DNA from: Legionella worsleiensis
GTDB taxonomy: Bacteria; Pseudomonadota; Gammaproteobacteria; Legionellales; Legionellaceae
NCBI RefSeq assembly: GCF_001467535.1
Contig: NZ_LNZC01000031.1
Location: forward strand, 127,730-191,729
Reading direction: 5' to 3'
DNA: 64,000 nucleotides
The translations under genes and the position numbers were made by a program. The notes beneath the pieces were generated by a model. It was given only the letters and a program-made list of their open reading frames with translations, was not told the DNA's origin and did no database searches. Shown here in pieces: positions 26,695 through 35,719 of this stretch. How positions within the stretch are numbered: the stretch's first letter is position 1; each line of letters starts with the position of its first letter.

Positions 26695-26888
26695 ACCGGT
26701 TTGGCAGGGTAAACGCATCTAAATTATGAACATAAATCTCCACCCTTTTGCCTACGTCCTGCGTTTTATGCGCAGGATCCATGCGATCTTAGTGTAGGCA
26801 AAGATCTGGACTCTGCGCATAAAGCGCAGAACGTAGGCATCTTGGTCTTAGATAATACGTTTAGATGCGTTTGCCCTGACCGGTTTGG
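26695..26888. mobile_element. MITE copy 1 (174 bp) with 10-bp target duplication
   Basis: The element at 26705-26878 has 19-bp terminal inverted repeats: CAGGGTAAACGCATCTAAA at the left and its complement with one change at 26860-26878. It is bounded by perfect 10-bp direct repeats ACCGGTTTGG (26695-26704 and 26879-26888). The interior contains nested palindromes built around CCTGCG/CGCAGG and TGCGCATAAAGCGCA. It has no coding capacity, so a transposase must act in trans. A second copy of identical length lies at 43165-43338 in the opposite orientation, about 97% identical by my alignment. Confidence 0.93.
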
Positions 26889-26894
26889 GGTAGT

Positions 26895-27887
26895 CTATTG
26901 CCTGTCATTATGTAATGAAGTATCTCCAGATGAGAGCAGATGGATGATGCCCTTATCGTCCCTAAGGATCAGTTGCCCTGCGGCATCAATTCCGCAAGCA
27001 GTTCCTGTAAATGAATTAAGCGCTTGGGTAACACTGATGTGTTTTCCGGCAAGATAATCGTATTGCTTCCATTCATCCATAAAACTGGTGAGATCATGGT
27101 TTAAAAATTGATTGATGTTACAGTTTAAATGATACATCAGGTTGGCAATGAGAATATTGCGGTCGAATTGCTGATGAGCCAGATCAAACAAAGAACCCCA
27201 GGGCTTATCGGGCAGAGGATGGTTTTGCGTGTCGCTGTTTACGTTAAGCCCAATGCCAATAATTACTTGGGCGTGTCCATTGGATTCGGCAATAATTTCA
27301 ATCAATACCCCGCATATTTTTTTATTGCCCCAAAGCAGATCATTGGGCCACTTGATTTTAATTGCATCAGTTGCAACGGACTCCTTTAATGATTTGAGTA
27401 TTGCCAAGCTGGTAATCAGGCTTAATCCAGACAGACGGCTAAGATCACAATAGACATTCCAACGGCTGGAGCAGTAAATATTCTCGCCAAATGGGGAATG
27501 CCATGCTCTGCCGAAGCGACCTCTTCCCTGGGTTTGTACTTCAGCGCAGCAAATATCCAATGTTGAGCTGGGTGGGATTTCTTTTAAAAAGCGATTAGTG
27601 GAGTCAATTGAAGAAAAAAGATGCAGTTTGAAGGACTGGGGAAATGCTTTTTGGTGCAGGTGATTGGTTATGAGCGTTTCGTCCAATAACTGCAGCGGAT
27701 TCGCTAAACGATAGCCTTGTTGTGGCATACGGATAATTCCTATCCCTACATCCATGAGCTGGTTGATGTGCTTCCAGACAGCCGAACGACTCATGCCCAG
27801 AACATTGCCTAATTCACTGCCACTATGGCACAAGCCATCACCAAGGATCTGGAGTAGGGTTCGCTGTGTCTGATTAAACTGGATCAT
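26895..27887 (-). CDS. birA: Bifunctional biotin operon repressor / biotin protein ligase BirA
   Basis: This 330-residue protein is typical of the long, DNA-binding class. An N-terminal winged helix (about residues 8-60, with SGSELGNVLGMSRSAVWKHINQL) is followed by the ligase domain with SSIDSTN, GRGRFGRAWHSPFG (biotin-AMP loop) and KWPNDLLW. It makes biotinyl-AMP and biotinylates the AccB carrier, so its proximity to accA is functionally apt. It starts three bases after the stop of the phosphopantetheinyl transferase gene, so the two form an operon. A MITE lies just beyond its 3' end. Confidence 0.95.
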   Translation of the reverse strand: MIQFNQTQRTLLQILGDGLCHSGSELGNVLGMSRSAVWKHINQLMDVGIGIIRMPQQGYRLANPLQLLDETLITNHLHQKAFPQSFKLHLFSSIDSTNRFLKEIPPSSTLDICCAEVQTQGRGRFGRAWHSPFGENIYCSSRWNVYCDLSRLSGLSLITSLAILKSLKESVATDAIKIKWPNDLLWGNKKICGVLIEIIAESNGHAQVIIGIGLNVNSDTQNHPLPDKPWGSLFDLAHQQFDRNILIANLMYHLNCNINQFLNHDLTSFMDEWKQYDYLAGKHISVTQALNSFTGTACGIDAAGQLILRDDKGIIHLLSSGDTSLHNDRQ

Positions 27888-27890
27888 GGT

Positions 27891-28628
27891 TTAAAACTGT
27901 AAAGCGGCGTTTTGATGCAGCTCGATTAACCCATGCCGGATTTCCCTGATGGTTGGGTGATGGCACAAAGCACCGCTACACGCCACTTCGGGCATGAATG
28001 TACGTAAATGCCAGGTCATATTATGTAAGGGATCATCAACCAGTTGTTTGGTTGGCATGGTGGTTGGCACGTGAAACTCTTTAGTCGGGTAAGAAAGCCC
28101 CAAGCCGCTGGCTTTGATAAAGGCTTCTTTTTGTGCCCAGACATGAAAAAATAAGGCAGGTTTCATGGATGAAGGGGCTTTTATCAATTCCATATATTCC
28201 TGTTCGGAAAATAAATTTTTAGCTATGCCCTCATAAGGTCGAGCGGAATAATGTTCAATGTCCACGCCCATTGGAAAACCCTTGCCAACCGCAAGCAGTG
28301 CCAAATCACCGGTGTGGCTGATGTTAAATTGCAGTTTTTGCGAATTAAGAACTGTTGGTTTGCCATGCGGGCCATAAACAAACTCAAGTCGTTCTGGGGC
28401 TGTATTGAGATAACGGGAAAGAATAATTCTCATAGTGGCTCGGGCGGTTGAAAACCGTCTTTTGTGCCGACTAAAGTAAAAACGATCGGTTCTTGCCCTT
28501 TCTTCGGCATTTAATAACTGATCAGCGATATGGAGTTCATGCTCTAAAGAGAACTGCCAAAGGTCTATACGCAAGTCATTTAGAATGCAATTTTGTGTAT
28601 TTAATGGAGTAAATCCTGTAATTATCAT
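27891..28628 (-). CDS. 4'-phosphopantetheinyl transferase (Sfp/Gsp type)
   Basis: This 245-residue protein has the three Sfp-family blocks: an N-terminal region with RTDRFYFSRHKRRFSTARA, the metal-binding GVDIEHYS and the catalytic VWAQKEAFIKASGLGL (WxxKEA). It transfers the 4'-phosphopantetheine arm from CoA to carrier-protein serines. The length suits the broad-specificity Sfp type, acting on polyketide or non-ribosomal carriers, rather than the short AcpS type. No carrier substrate lies in the window. It is the first gene of an operon with birA. Confidence 0.9.
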   Translation of the reverse strand: MIITGFTPLNTQNCILNDLRIDLWQFSLEHELHIADQLLNAEERARTDRFYFSRHKRRFSTARATMRIILSRYLNTAPERLEFVYGPHGKPTVLNSQKLQFNISHTGDLALLAVGKGFPMGVDIEHYSARPYEGIAKNLFSEQEYMELIKAPSSMKPALFFHVWAQKEAFIKASGLGLSYPTKEFHVPTTMPTKQLVDDPLHNMTWHLRTFMPEVACSGALCHHPTIREIRHGLIELHQNAALQF

Positions 28629-28708
28629 ATCAAGTGTTTTGAATCTGGCGTCAATTAACGGTTAAGAGTATCATATACCATGACATTTAATTCAACAAAG
28701 AGTAATCA

Positions 28709-29662
28709 ATGAGCCGACAATTTTTGGATTTTGAGCAACCTATAGAAGAGTTGAATCAAAAAATTGAAGCACTCCGCATGGTTGGTAGTGATAATGAAGT
28801 CAATTTAAGTGAAGAAATTGCCCGTCTTGAAGCAAAATGCTCTGAGTTAACGGCGAATATTTGTTCCAATCTGGAGCCCTGGCAGATTGCGCAAATGGCC
28901 AGACATCCTCTTAGACCCCAGACGACTGATTACATTGAACACATATTTACAGATTTTCAGGAGTTGCACGGTGACCGCAGTCATTCTTCTGCGCCAGCTA
29001 TTATTGGTGGAGTAGCCCGTTTAAACGATGAACCGGTTATGGTTCTTGGGCATCAAAAAGGCAAACGAACCAAAGAAAAAGTCTACCGAAATTTTGGTAT
29101 GGCTCGTCCTGAGGAATACCGCAAGGCATTGCGTTTGATGAATATGGCTGAAAAATTTAAGATGCCTATTTTTACCTTCATTGATACGGCTGGAGCTTAT
29201 CCTGGTATAGGGGCAGAAGAACGAAATCAATCAGAGGCTATTGCTCGCAACCTGTTTGCGATGGCTCGGTTGAAAACGCCTATTATCTGTACCGTAACTG
29301 GTGAAGCCGGTTCGGGAGGCGCCTTGGCTATTGGCGTTGGTGATAAGGTGCTCATGCTCCAATTTGGCATTTATTCGGTTATTTCGCCTGAGGGTTGTGC
29401 GTCCATTTTATGGAAAGATGCGGCTAAAGCCAGTGAAGCAGCTCGTGCGATGGGGATAACCGCAGACCGAATTTATGCAAACAAACTGGTTGATATGGTC
29501 ATTCCTGAACCCTTGGGCGGCGCTCATCGCAATGTTGAAGAGATGACAAGTCGATTAAAGCGGATTCTTATCAACGAGCTTCAGGCTTTGAAAGGGGTGC
29601 CTTTGGAACAATTAATCGAAATGAGATATCAAAAATTTATGGCTATGGGGGCATGTGACTAA
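28709..29662 (+). CDS. accA: Acetyl-CoA carboxylase carboxyltransferase subunit alpha
   Basis: This 317-residue protein has the exact family size. It has the N-terminal [19 protein letters not shown], then [49 protein letters not shown] and [15 protein letters not shown], all AccA hallmarks. With AccD it transfers carboxyl from biotin to acetyl-CoA, giving malonyl-CoA for fatty acid synthesis. The gene overlaps tilS by eight bases. It is divergent from the phosphopantetheinyl transferase gene across an 80-bp promoter region. Confidence 0.97.
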   Translation: MSRQFLDFEQPIEELNQKIEALRMVGSDNEVNLSEEIARLEAKCSELTANICSNLEPWQIAQMARHPLRPQTTDYIEHIFTDFQELHGDRSHSSAPAIIGGVARLNDEPVMVLGHQKGKRTKEKVYRNFGMARPEEYRKALRLMNMAEKFKMPIFTFIDTAGAYPGIGAEERNQSEAIARNLFAMARLKTPIICTVTGEAGSGGALAIGVGDKVLMLQFGIYSVISPEGCASILWKDAAKASEAARAMGITADRIYANKLVDMVIPEPLGGAHRNVEEMTSRLKRILINELQALKGVPLEQLIEMRYQKFMAMGACD

Positions 29663-30968
29663 ACCTTTACTTAACTTGAGGTGGGTATCCTTTCTCGAGC
29701 AGTTTAGACGTTTATTTGTGGGGTTCAGCGGTGGTCTGGACTCTACAGTGTTATTGCATGCGCTGGTTTCGCAACCGACTCTGCGCAATAAATTAATTGC
29801 AGTTCATGTAAATCACGGTTTAAGTCCTAATGCTTCACTCTGGCAAGCTCATTGTGAGGCTTTTTGTCTTGATGCCGGTGTTGCTTTTATTGCTCAGCAG
29901 GTTGAATTTGATCGCCAAGCCAATATAGAAGAAGGGGCGAGAAATGCCCGCTATGAAGTATTCATTTCGTTGATGGATGAGCATGATTGCCTGGTTTTGG
30001 GTCATCATCAGGATGATCAGGCGGAGACTGTTTTGTTGCAGTTGTTTCGAGGGGCGGGGGTGGATGGATTGGCTGCCATGATGGAATCAGGCAACTGTGG
30101 ATCAGGTCGTTTGGCCAGACCTCTTTTGGCCAGTTCTCGCAAACAATTAGAGCACTATGCTGATTGTCATCAACTGTCCTGGATAGAAGATGAAAGCAAT
30201 CAGGATGAGTATTATTCGCGTAATTTTATCAGGCAACAGATTATTCCTTCGCTGACGGCAAAGTGGCCTGGCGTTGTGGGTAATATAGCCAGAGCAGCTC
30301 TCCATTGTCAGCAGGCGCGTACTAATCTCGATGCGCTTGCTTTTATGGATTGTTGCGCATTATCAACACCGGCCAATCTATTGGCTCTTGCGCCTTTAAA
30401 ATCTTTAAGTGTTGAGCGTATTAATAATGTGTTGCGTGTTTGGTTGAAAAACAACCAGGTGCGATTGCCTTCCGCAGCAACGTTTCAACGGTTAATTAAT
30501 GAAGCAGTTTTGGCGAGTGAAGATGCTAATCCGTTGATTAGTTGGGATAAAGTACAGATTCGTCGTTATCACGATACGCTCTATCTCTTACCCGCTAACT
30601 CATGCAACTTTCCTGTTGTACTCAAGTGGGATGAATTTCCAAAACCTTTATACTTAGGGGATACAGGATTTTGTTTGTCAGCCAAAAAGACAAAAGAAGG
30701 CATTAGAATTCCTCAAGATGCGGTACTCCATATTCAATTCAGGCAGGGCGGAGAGACGTTTTTTTGGCATGGTCAGACAAAACAGCTAAAAAAATTATTT
30801 CAGGATTGGCAAGTACCGCCCTGGTTAAGGCAGAATATTCCCTTACTTTATATTAACGATCAACTTGCAGCAATTATTGGTTATGCGGTGAGTGATCGTT
30901 ATTATACTCAAGAAGCCTCAGAGGCATGGACTTTGTTAATGAATCAGTCCTCGCAAAAGAGTGATTAG
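29655..30968 (+). CDS. tilS: tRNA(Ile)-lysidine synthase TilS
   Basis: This 437-residue protein starts at GTG 29655, overlapping accA by eight bases. The PP-loop FSGGLDS is at residues 24-30. [39 protein letters not shown] and RPLL are core motifs, and the C-terminal substrate-recognition domain (about residues 360-425, with [21 protein letters not shown]) is present, so this is the long form. It converts the C34 wobble base of the AUA-reading tRNA-Ile to lysidine, an essential step. The accA-tilS pairing is common in gammaproteobacteria. Confidence 0.95.
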   Translation: MTKPLLNLRWVSFLEQFRRLFVGFSGGLDSTVLLHALVSQPTLRNKLIAVHVNHGLSPNASLWQAHCEAFCLDAGVAFIAQQVEFDRQANIEEGARNARYEVFISLMDEHDCLVLGHHQDDQAETVLLQLFRGAGVDGLAAMMESGNCGSGRLARPLLASSRKQLEHYADCHQLSWIEDESNQDEYYSRNFIRQQIIPSLTAKWPGVVGNIARAALHCQQARTNLDALAFMDCCALSTPANLLALAPLKSLSVERINNVLRVWLKNNQVRLPSAATFQRLINEAVLASEDANPLISWDKVQIRRYHDTLYLLPANSCNFPVVLKWDEFPKPLYLGDTGFCLSAKKTKEGIRIPQDAVLHIQFRQGGETFFWHGQTKQLKKLFQDWQVPPWLRQNIPLLYINDQLAAIIGYAVSDRYYTQEASEAWTLLMNQSSQKSD

Positions 30969-30979
30969 TATTGGTTTTT

Positions 30980-31963
30980 TTATAAACTGATTTTCATTCC
31001 TTGAATGGGCTTAATTAACTGGATGCCCAGATCATTTTGTTGTGATAATTCGCTCATAATTTGGTTGGCTGTCTGTTCTTGAAAAAGCCCGGAATGATTT
31101 AATTGCGGTTTGATGTGAGTGACAACTACAGGTAATCCTTTCAAGGAATTTTTTATGTCCAGTGGATTAACCCTAGAGGCCAGTTGGTGCAATTCCAGCA
31201 TGAACAAATCAGGTTTTAAATGGCCAAATAACTGGTGGTTAGGTTGTGAATTCAAAAAAGAACATTCCAGCATGATGGCATGCAGTTGTTTTGTTTGGAT
31301 AAGAGGAGCGATTTCTTGCCAAATTTGTGCCAGGTTGGTTGATTGTTCTATGCCATCAGAACCAGTATCACCAAAATACAGGATGTATTCGTTTTTATAC
31401 CGAATTAAAAACGCACTGGATGCCATTCCACCATGGCTTAATGGGAATGTTTTTACACGCAGATCCGTTTTGGGAATTGCTACCCATTCAAGTAAGGGTA
31501 TTGACTGGTATTGTTGATAATTTAACTGCGGAATCGCTCCTTTATTGCCAAAATTCCCCCAAACAGACCAGTTAAAAATATGATGTTGCAATGCCTGCAG
31601 GGTCTCATTTTGCGCTAATATGGTTTGTTGTTCTCTCAATTCAGGTTGCGCAATCACCAGACCCATCAGATGATCAAGATGGGCGTGAGAAATAAGGTAT
31701 GCTGGAATGTATTTATTTAGCAAATCCTCAATATTTTTGTTGGGTATGGACTGTTTGTTTATCGCAGCTTTAAGCCCATTGATCAGTGTACCCCCATCAA
31801 GAGCGATATAATATTCGCTCTTGATGCTCTTTAATAAGTAGGCGGATAAATTTCCATCGTCTAATCCACCATACACACCCAAAGGGATAATTTCAAAGAC
31901 GGGCGCAGAATAGGCATTAACAGACATAATAAAAATAACAAGACTCAGAACAATCTGACGCAT
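30980..31963 (-). CDS. Class II cyclic-nucleotide phosphodiesterase-like MBL protein
   Basis: This 327-residue protein has an N-terminal signal peptide (MRQIVLSLVIFIMSVNAYSA), so it is periplasmic. GVYGGLDDGNLSAYLL and ALDGGTLINGLKAAI are the opening blocks of class II (PDEase_II) phosphodiesterases, and SHAHLDHLMGL is the metal-binding HxHxDH core. YFGDTGSDG and a late THIKP complete the pattern. It is expected to cleave cAMP or a related cyclic nucleotide in the periplasm; the substrate is untested. It faces tilS tail to tail and lies 15 bases downstream of the serine dehydratase gene. Confidence 0.85.
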   Translation of the reverse strand: MRQIVLSLVIFIMSVNAYSAPVFEIIPLGVYGGLDDGNLSAYLLKSIKSEYYIALDGGTLINGLKAAINKQSIPNKNIEDLLNKYIPAYLISHAHLDHLMGLVIAQPELREQQTILAQNETLQALQHHIFNWSVWGNFGNKGAIPQLNYQQYQSIPLLEWVAIPKTDLRVKTFPLSHGGMASSAFLIRYKNEYILYFGDTGSDGIEQSTNLAQIWQEIAPLIQTKQLHAIMLECSFLNSQPNHQLFGHLKPDLFMLELHQLASRVNPLDIKNSLKGLPVVVTHIKPQLNHSGLFQEQTANQIMSELSQQNDLGIQLIKPIQGMKISL

Positions 31964-31978
31964 GTCTTTATCCCAGGT

Positions 31979-33355
31979 TTAACACTCAGGCAGATTAACG
32001 GCTAATCCACCCATAGATGTTTCTTTATAAATGCTTTGCATATCCATACCTGTCTGCTTCATGGTTTTAATTACTTTATCCAGCGAAATTTGATGTTGGC
32101 CATCACCAATAAGCGCCATACGGCTTGCATTTACCGCTTTAACAGAACCCATAGCATTACGTTCAATACATGGTATTTGTACCAGTCCAAGTACCGGATC
32201 GCACGTCATGCCCAGATGATGTTCCATTGCAATTTCTGCTGCATTTTCAACCTGGGCAACAGTACCACCTAAAACGGCAGTAAGGCCAGCGGCTGCCATG
32301 GAAGATGCAACACCAACTTCTCCCTGACAACCAACCTCAGCCCCGGATATTGATGCGCCTTTTTTATAAAGGATGCCTATAGCCGCTGCGGTTAGAAAAT
32401 AAGTGTAGACATCCTCATCGCTCATCTTGTCATGAGCTTTTTGACAGTATTTTAAAACAGCAGGAATGATTCCTGCCGCACCATTTGTTGGTGCTGTAAC
32501 TATTCGACCGCCAGCTGCATTTTCTTCATTAACCGCCATAGCATAAAGATTTAAGTGATTCATAATATCCGATTGCTCAAATACACTTTTCACCCCTTGT
32601 TGATCCATCAGTCTTTTGTACAGATCGGGAGCTCGTCTTTTTAAATTAAGCCCTCCGGGTAATAAGCCATCATGTTTGCATCCATTACTAATGCAATCAT
32701 CCATCACTTTGGCTATAGCGAGTATTCCTTGATGAATTTCTGCAGTACTGCGCCAAGTTTTTTCATTAGCCATCATTAATTCAGCTATGGTCAGCTTGTT
32801 AGACTGACACAAATTTAACAGTTGTTCTGCAGTCGAGAAGGGATAGGGCGGAGGATTAGAGTCCTCACCAGATTTATCAAAATCTTCTTCAGTAGTTATA
32901 AAACCACCGCCTATGGAGTAATAAACCTGACTGATTAATAGATTCCCTTCACTATCAAAAGCAGAAAAACGCATGCCATTGGTGTGTTTGGGGAGTAATT
33001 CTTTTTGTAAAAATAAAAAATCAGTTGCCTCATTGAAGGATATATTTTTCTTGCCCCCCAGATTCAGTGTATGCGTGTTGAGAATCTCATGCATGCGAGG
33101 AACCATGGTTTCGGGGAGTACGGTTTCGGGGGCTTTATTTTCCAGTCCGTTCAAAATGGCTTTGTCGGTTCCGTGCCCTTTTCCGGTCAAAGCTAATGAT
33201 CCGTATAATTCAACTTTGACTCTATGAGTCTTGTTGAAAAAAGCACCTTCCTCCAGCAACGACAAAAAAGCATTCGCTGCACACATGGGGCCGACAGTAT
33301 GCGAACTTGAAGGTCCAATTCCAATCGAAAACAAATCAAAAACACTGATGTTCAT
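31979..33355 (-). CDS. sdaA: L-serine ammonia-lyase (iron-sulfur type)
   Basis: The protein has 458 residues from ATG 33355 ([20 protein letters not shown]), which matches the usual SdaA N-terminus and has AAGAGA 11 bases upstream. A start eight codons earlier cannot be excluded. [25 protein letters not shown] and [22 protein letters not shown] are family blocks. The C-x-x-G-E-V segment and later Cys residues ligate the 4Fe-4S cluster. It deaminates L-serine to pyruvate. Serine is a main carbon and energy source for Legionella (known of the genus), so this is a central catabolic enzyme. It is divergent from mip. Confidence 0.95.
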   Translation of the reverse strand: MNISVFDLFSIGIGPSSSHTVGPMCAANAFLSLLEEGAFFNKTHRVKVELYGSLALTGKGHGTDKAILNGLENKAPETVLPETMVPRMHEILNTHTLNLGGKKNISFNEATDFLFLQKELLPKHTNGMRFSAFDSEGNLLISQVYYSIGGGFITTEEDFDKSGEDSNPPPYPFSTAEQLLNLCQSNKLTIAELMMANEKTWRSTAEIHQGILAIAKVMDDCISNGCKHDGLLPGGLNLKRRAPDLYKRLMDQQGVKSVFEQSDIMNHLNLYAMAVNEENAAGGRIVTAPTNGAAGIIPAVLKYCQKAHDKMSDEDVYTYFLTAAAIGILYKKGASISGAEVGCQGEVGVASSMAAAGLTAVLGGTVAQVENAAEIAMEHHLGMTCDPVLGLVQIPCIERNAMGSVKAVNASRMALIGDGQHQISLDKVIKTMKQTGMDMQSIYKETSMGGLAVNLPEC

Positions 33356-33557
33356 AATTTTTAAAATCTCTTGCGCCATTTAGTGCCAAGTTTAGAAGGA
33401 TATTAACTATTTGTCTATTTGTAATTAAATCATTGATTATGACTGGTAATTTTGTATGAATTTAGGCAGAATGGATGAGCTATTTAACAATGTTCTATAT
33501 CTTTCTAACTTAATTAAGGAAGATATGTACTTAAGAAAGACTAAAAGGGGATTGTTT

Positions 33558-34259
33558 ATGAAGATGAAATTGGTCGCTGCAGCCGTCTTGGGGCTGGCAA
33601 TGTCTGGTGCAATGGCAGCTGATGCTACATCCTTAACTACAGACAAAGATAAATTGTCTTACAGTATCGGTGCTGATTTGGGAAAGAATTTTAAAAATCA
33701 GGGTATAGATGTGAATCCAGAGGCATTGGCTAAAGGAATGCAAGACGGGATGAGTGGCACGCAATTAATCCTTACAGAACAGCAAATGAAAGACGTTCTT
33801 AATAAATTCCAAAAAGATTTAATGGCAAAACGCACCTCGGAATTCAATAAGAAAGCCGATGAAAACAAATTAAAAGGCGAAGCCTTTTTAACTGCAAATA
33901 AAACTAAAGCCGGTGTTGTAGTTCTGCCCAGCGGCTTGCAATATAAAATTTTAGATGCCGGTACAGGCACCAAGCCCGGTAAATCAGATACAGTGACTGT
34001 AGAGTATACTGGTCGTTTAATTGACGGCACTATATTTGACAGTTCAGACAAAACTGGTAAACCAGCAACATTCCAGGTGTCACAAGTTATTCCTGGATGG
34101 ACTGAGGCTCTGCAATTAATGCCAGCTGGATCTACCTGGGAGATTTATGTTCCAGCGGCTCTGGCTTATGGTTCACGCAGTATTGGCGGACCTATTGGAC
34201 CCAATGAAACTTTGATTTTCAAAATTCATTTGATTTCTGTTAAAAAATCTGATGCCTAA
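33558..34259 (+). CDS. mip: Macrophage infectivity potentiator Mip, FKBP-type peptidyl-prolyl isomerase
   Basis: The protein has 233 residues from ATG 33558, behind AAAGGGG; a longer frame from 33456 is non-coding leader. A signal peptide ([20 protein letters not shown]) precedes the dimerisation region with [17 protein letters not shown], a long connecting helix, and the C-terminal FKBP domain with [42 protein letters not shown] and the [16 protein letters not shown] tail. It is a surface or periplasmic isomerase needed for efficient host-cell infection in L. pneumophila. Many substitutions relative to that species' protein suggest another Legionella species. TTGATT at 33433-33438 and TATGAA at 33455-33460, 16 bp apart, are possible promoter boxes. 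A strong hairpin follows. Confidence 0.97.
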   Translation: MKMKLVAAAVLGLAMSGAMAADATSLTTDKDKLSYSIGADLGKNFKNQGIDVNPEALAKGMQDGMSGTQLILTEQQMKDVLNKFQKDLMAKRTSEFNKKADENKLKGEAFLTANKTKAGVVVLPSGLQYKILDAGTGTKPGKSDTVTVEYTGRLIDGTIFDSSDKTGKPATFQVSQVIPGWTEALQLMPAGSTWEIYVPAALAYGSRSIGGPIGPNETLIFKIHLISVKKSDA

Positions 34260-34267
34260 TCAATAGT

Positions 34268-34310
34268 AATCTCACCTTGAATATTTTTCTTCAAGGTGAG
34301 ATTTGTATTG
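34268..34310 (+). terminator. Rho-independent terminator after mip
   Basis: A perfect 14-bp stem (34268-34281 with 34290-34303) encloses an eight-base loop and is followed by TTGTATT. It starts eight bases after the mip stop. The downstream T-run is short but the stem is strong. It separates mip from the permease gene, which begins at 34326. Confidence 0.8.
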
Positions 34311-34325
34311 CAGTGACTTCGTTTA

Positions 34326-35609
34326 ATGATTTATCACATAATAAATAAACGTCTTTTTGTTGTTTTTATTTTAGGTTTTTCCTCTGGTCTCCCCTTATCC
34401 TTAATCAGCAGCACCTTACAAGCCTGGTATGCCTCCAGTGGCGTGTCTATTCTGGTTACTGGTAGTTTAAGTCTCGTTAGTCTTCCTTATGCTTATCGAA
34501 TTTTCTGGGGGCCTGTTTTAGATCGTTATTCTTTGTTTCAATTAGGTAAAAGGCGAAGCTGGATTATAACCATGCAATTTTTGTTGTTGGTTGGATTTAA
34601 TCTTATGGCTTGGCTGACTCCAGAACAGTACCCTAAATTATTGGCATTTCTTGCTTTGGTGCTGGCTTGTTTTTCTGCAACTCAGGATGTGGCCATTGAT
34701 GCACACCGAGCGGAGTATCTTCCTGTTACCGAACATGCTTTAGGTGCATCCCTTGCTGTTTTTGGGTATCGATTAGCCTTGTTATTATCTGGTGGTTTGG
34801 CTTTAATCATGGCAGAGCATTGGGGCTGGGCATTTACCTACCGATTTATGGGCTTTGTAATGCTTGCTGGTATGGCTGTGATTTTATTGAGCCAGGAGCC
34901 TTCAGTTGCAATTCAGGAAAAATCCAGTTTTATGCTTTCCTACATTGCCCCTGTTAAAGAATTATTTGGGCGTCCCCGAATCATTTGTCTTTTGCTGTTT
35001 GTTTTTTGTTACAAACTTGGAGAGGCATTTACTACTACAACCAGCGGAATCGTTATGCCCTTTTTAATTCAGGGTTTGGGTTTTTCTCTCGATACTATAG
35101 GTTATATTAACAAAATGCTGGGAATAGGCGCTGTATTAATTGGCGGATTAACGGCAGGTTTTATATTATTACACTGTTCTCTTTATAGCTCTTTGTTATT
35201 GTTTGGAATATTACAGGCGGTTACAAATGTGCTTTTTGTGGCATTGGCTGTGATAGGAAAAAATACTGTTTTATTGGCTGTTGCCGTGTTCTTCGATAAT
35301 TTTGTTGCAGGTATGGGCTCCACTGCTTTGGTTGCCTTTTTCATGCGTTTAGTAAACAAACAATTTACCGGTACTCAATTTTCTATTCTCGTTGCTCTGT
35401 CCACTGTCCCTAGAATTATTTCTGGACCATTAGCGGCCAATATTCAATTAACTATTGGTTGGATAGGTTTGTATCAGTTATCCGTTTTGTTTGCGTTGGT
35501 GTTTATTCCATTTCTTATGTTAATCAAAGATCAGACTAATGATAATGAGTTGCTTATGGCTAAAGAAGAAGAATTGAACGCTGTAAGCGAACAAAGAACC
35601 AGATATTAA
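34326..35609 (+). CDS. AmpG-family muropeptide permease (MFS)
   Basis: This 427-residue polytopic protein has 12 or so hydrophobic segments. FSSGLPLSLISSTLQAW, the loop LVSLPYAYRIFWGPVLDRY and CFSATQDVAIDAHRAEYL are hallmarks of AmpG-type permeases, which import GlcNAc-anhydroMurNAc muropeptides for cell wall recycling (family knowledge). The length is a little under the E. coli protein, which has an extra pair of helices. It follows the mip terminator, so it needs its own promoter or readthrough. The C-terminal tail is acidic (KEEELNAVSEQ). Confidence 0.85.
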   Translation: MIYHIINKRLFVVFILGFSSGLPLSLISSTLQAWYASSGVSILVTGSLSLVSLPYAYRIFWGPVLDRYSLFQLGKRRSWIITMQFLLLVGFNLMAWLTPEQYPKLLAFLALVLACFSATQDVAIDAHRAEYLPVTEHALGASLAVFGYRLALLLSGGLALIMAEHWGWAFTYRFMGFVMLAGMAVILLSQEPSVAIQEKSSFMLSYIAPVKELFGRPRIICLLLFVFCYKLGEAFTTTTSGIVMPFLIQGLGFSLDTIGYINKMLGIGAVLIGGLTAGFILLHCSLYSSLLLFGILQAVTNVLFVALAVIGKNTVLLAVAVFFDNFVAGMGSTALVAFFMRLVNKQFTGTQFSILVALSTVPRIISGPLAANIQLTIGWIGLYQLSVLFALVFIPFLMLIKDQTNDNELLMAKEEELNAVSEQRTRY

Positions 35610-35719
35610 AAAAACGCATCTTAGCACTAAGCCTATAACTACCCACGTACTTATTAAACTTACCGAGTATTCACCTCTCCCTTAAGCTGCGCACGGTGGC
35701 ATGTGAAAACTTAGTTAGC
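35610..35719. other. Convergent gap with a decayed repeat fragment
   Basis: The segment holds CACCTCTCCCTTAAGCTGCGCAC followed by AGCTCAATTAAGTATG. Its order resembles the fragment at 10851-10935. No terminator-like hairpin is evident between the converging permease and AAA genes. Confidence 0.35.
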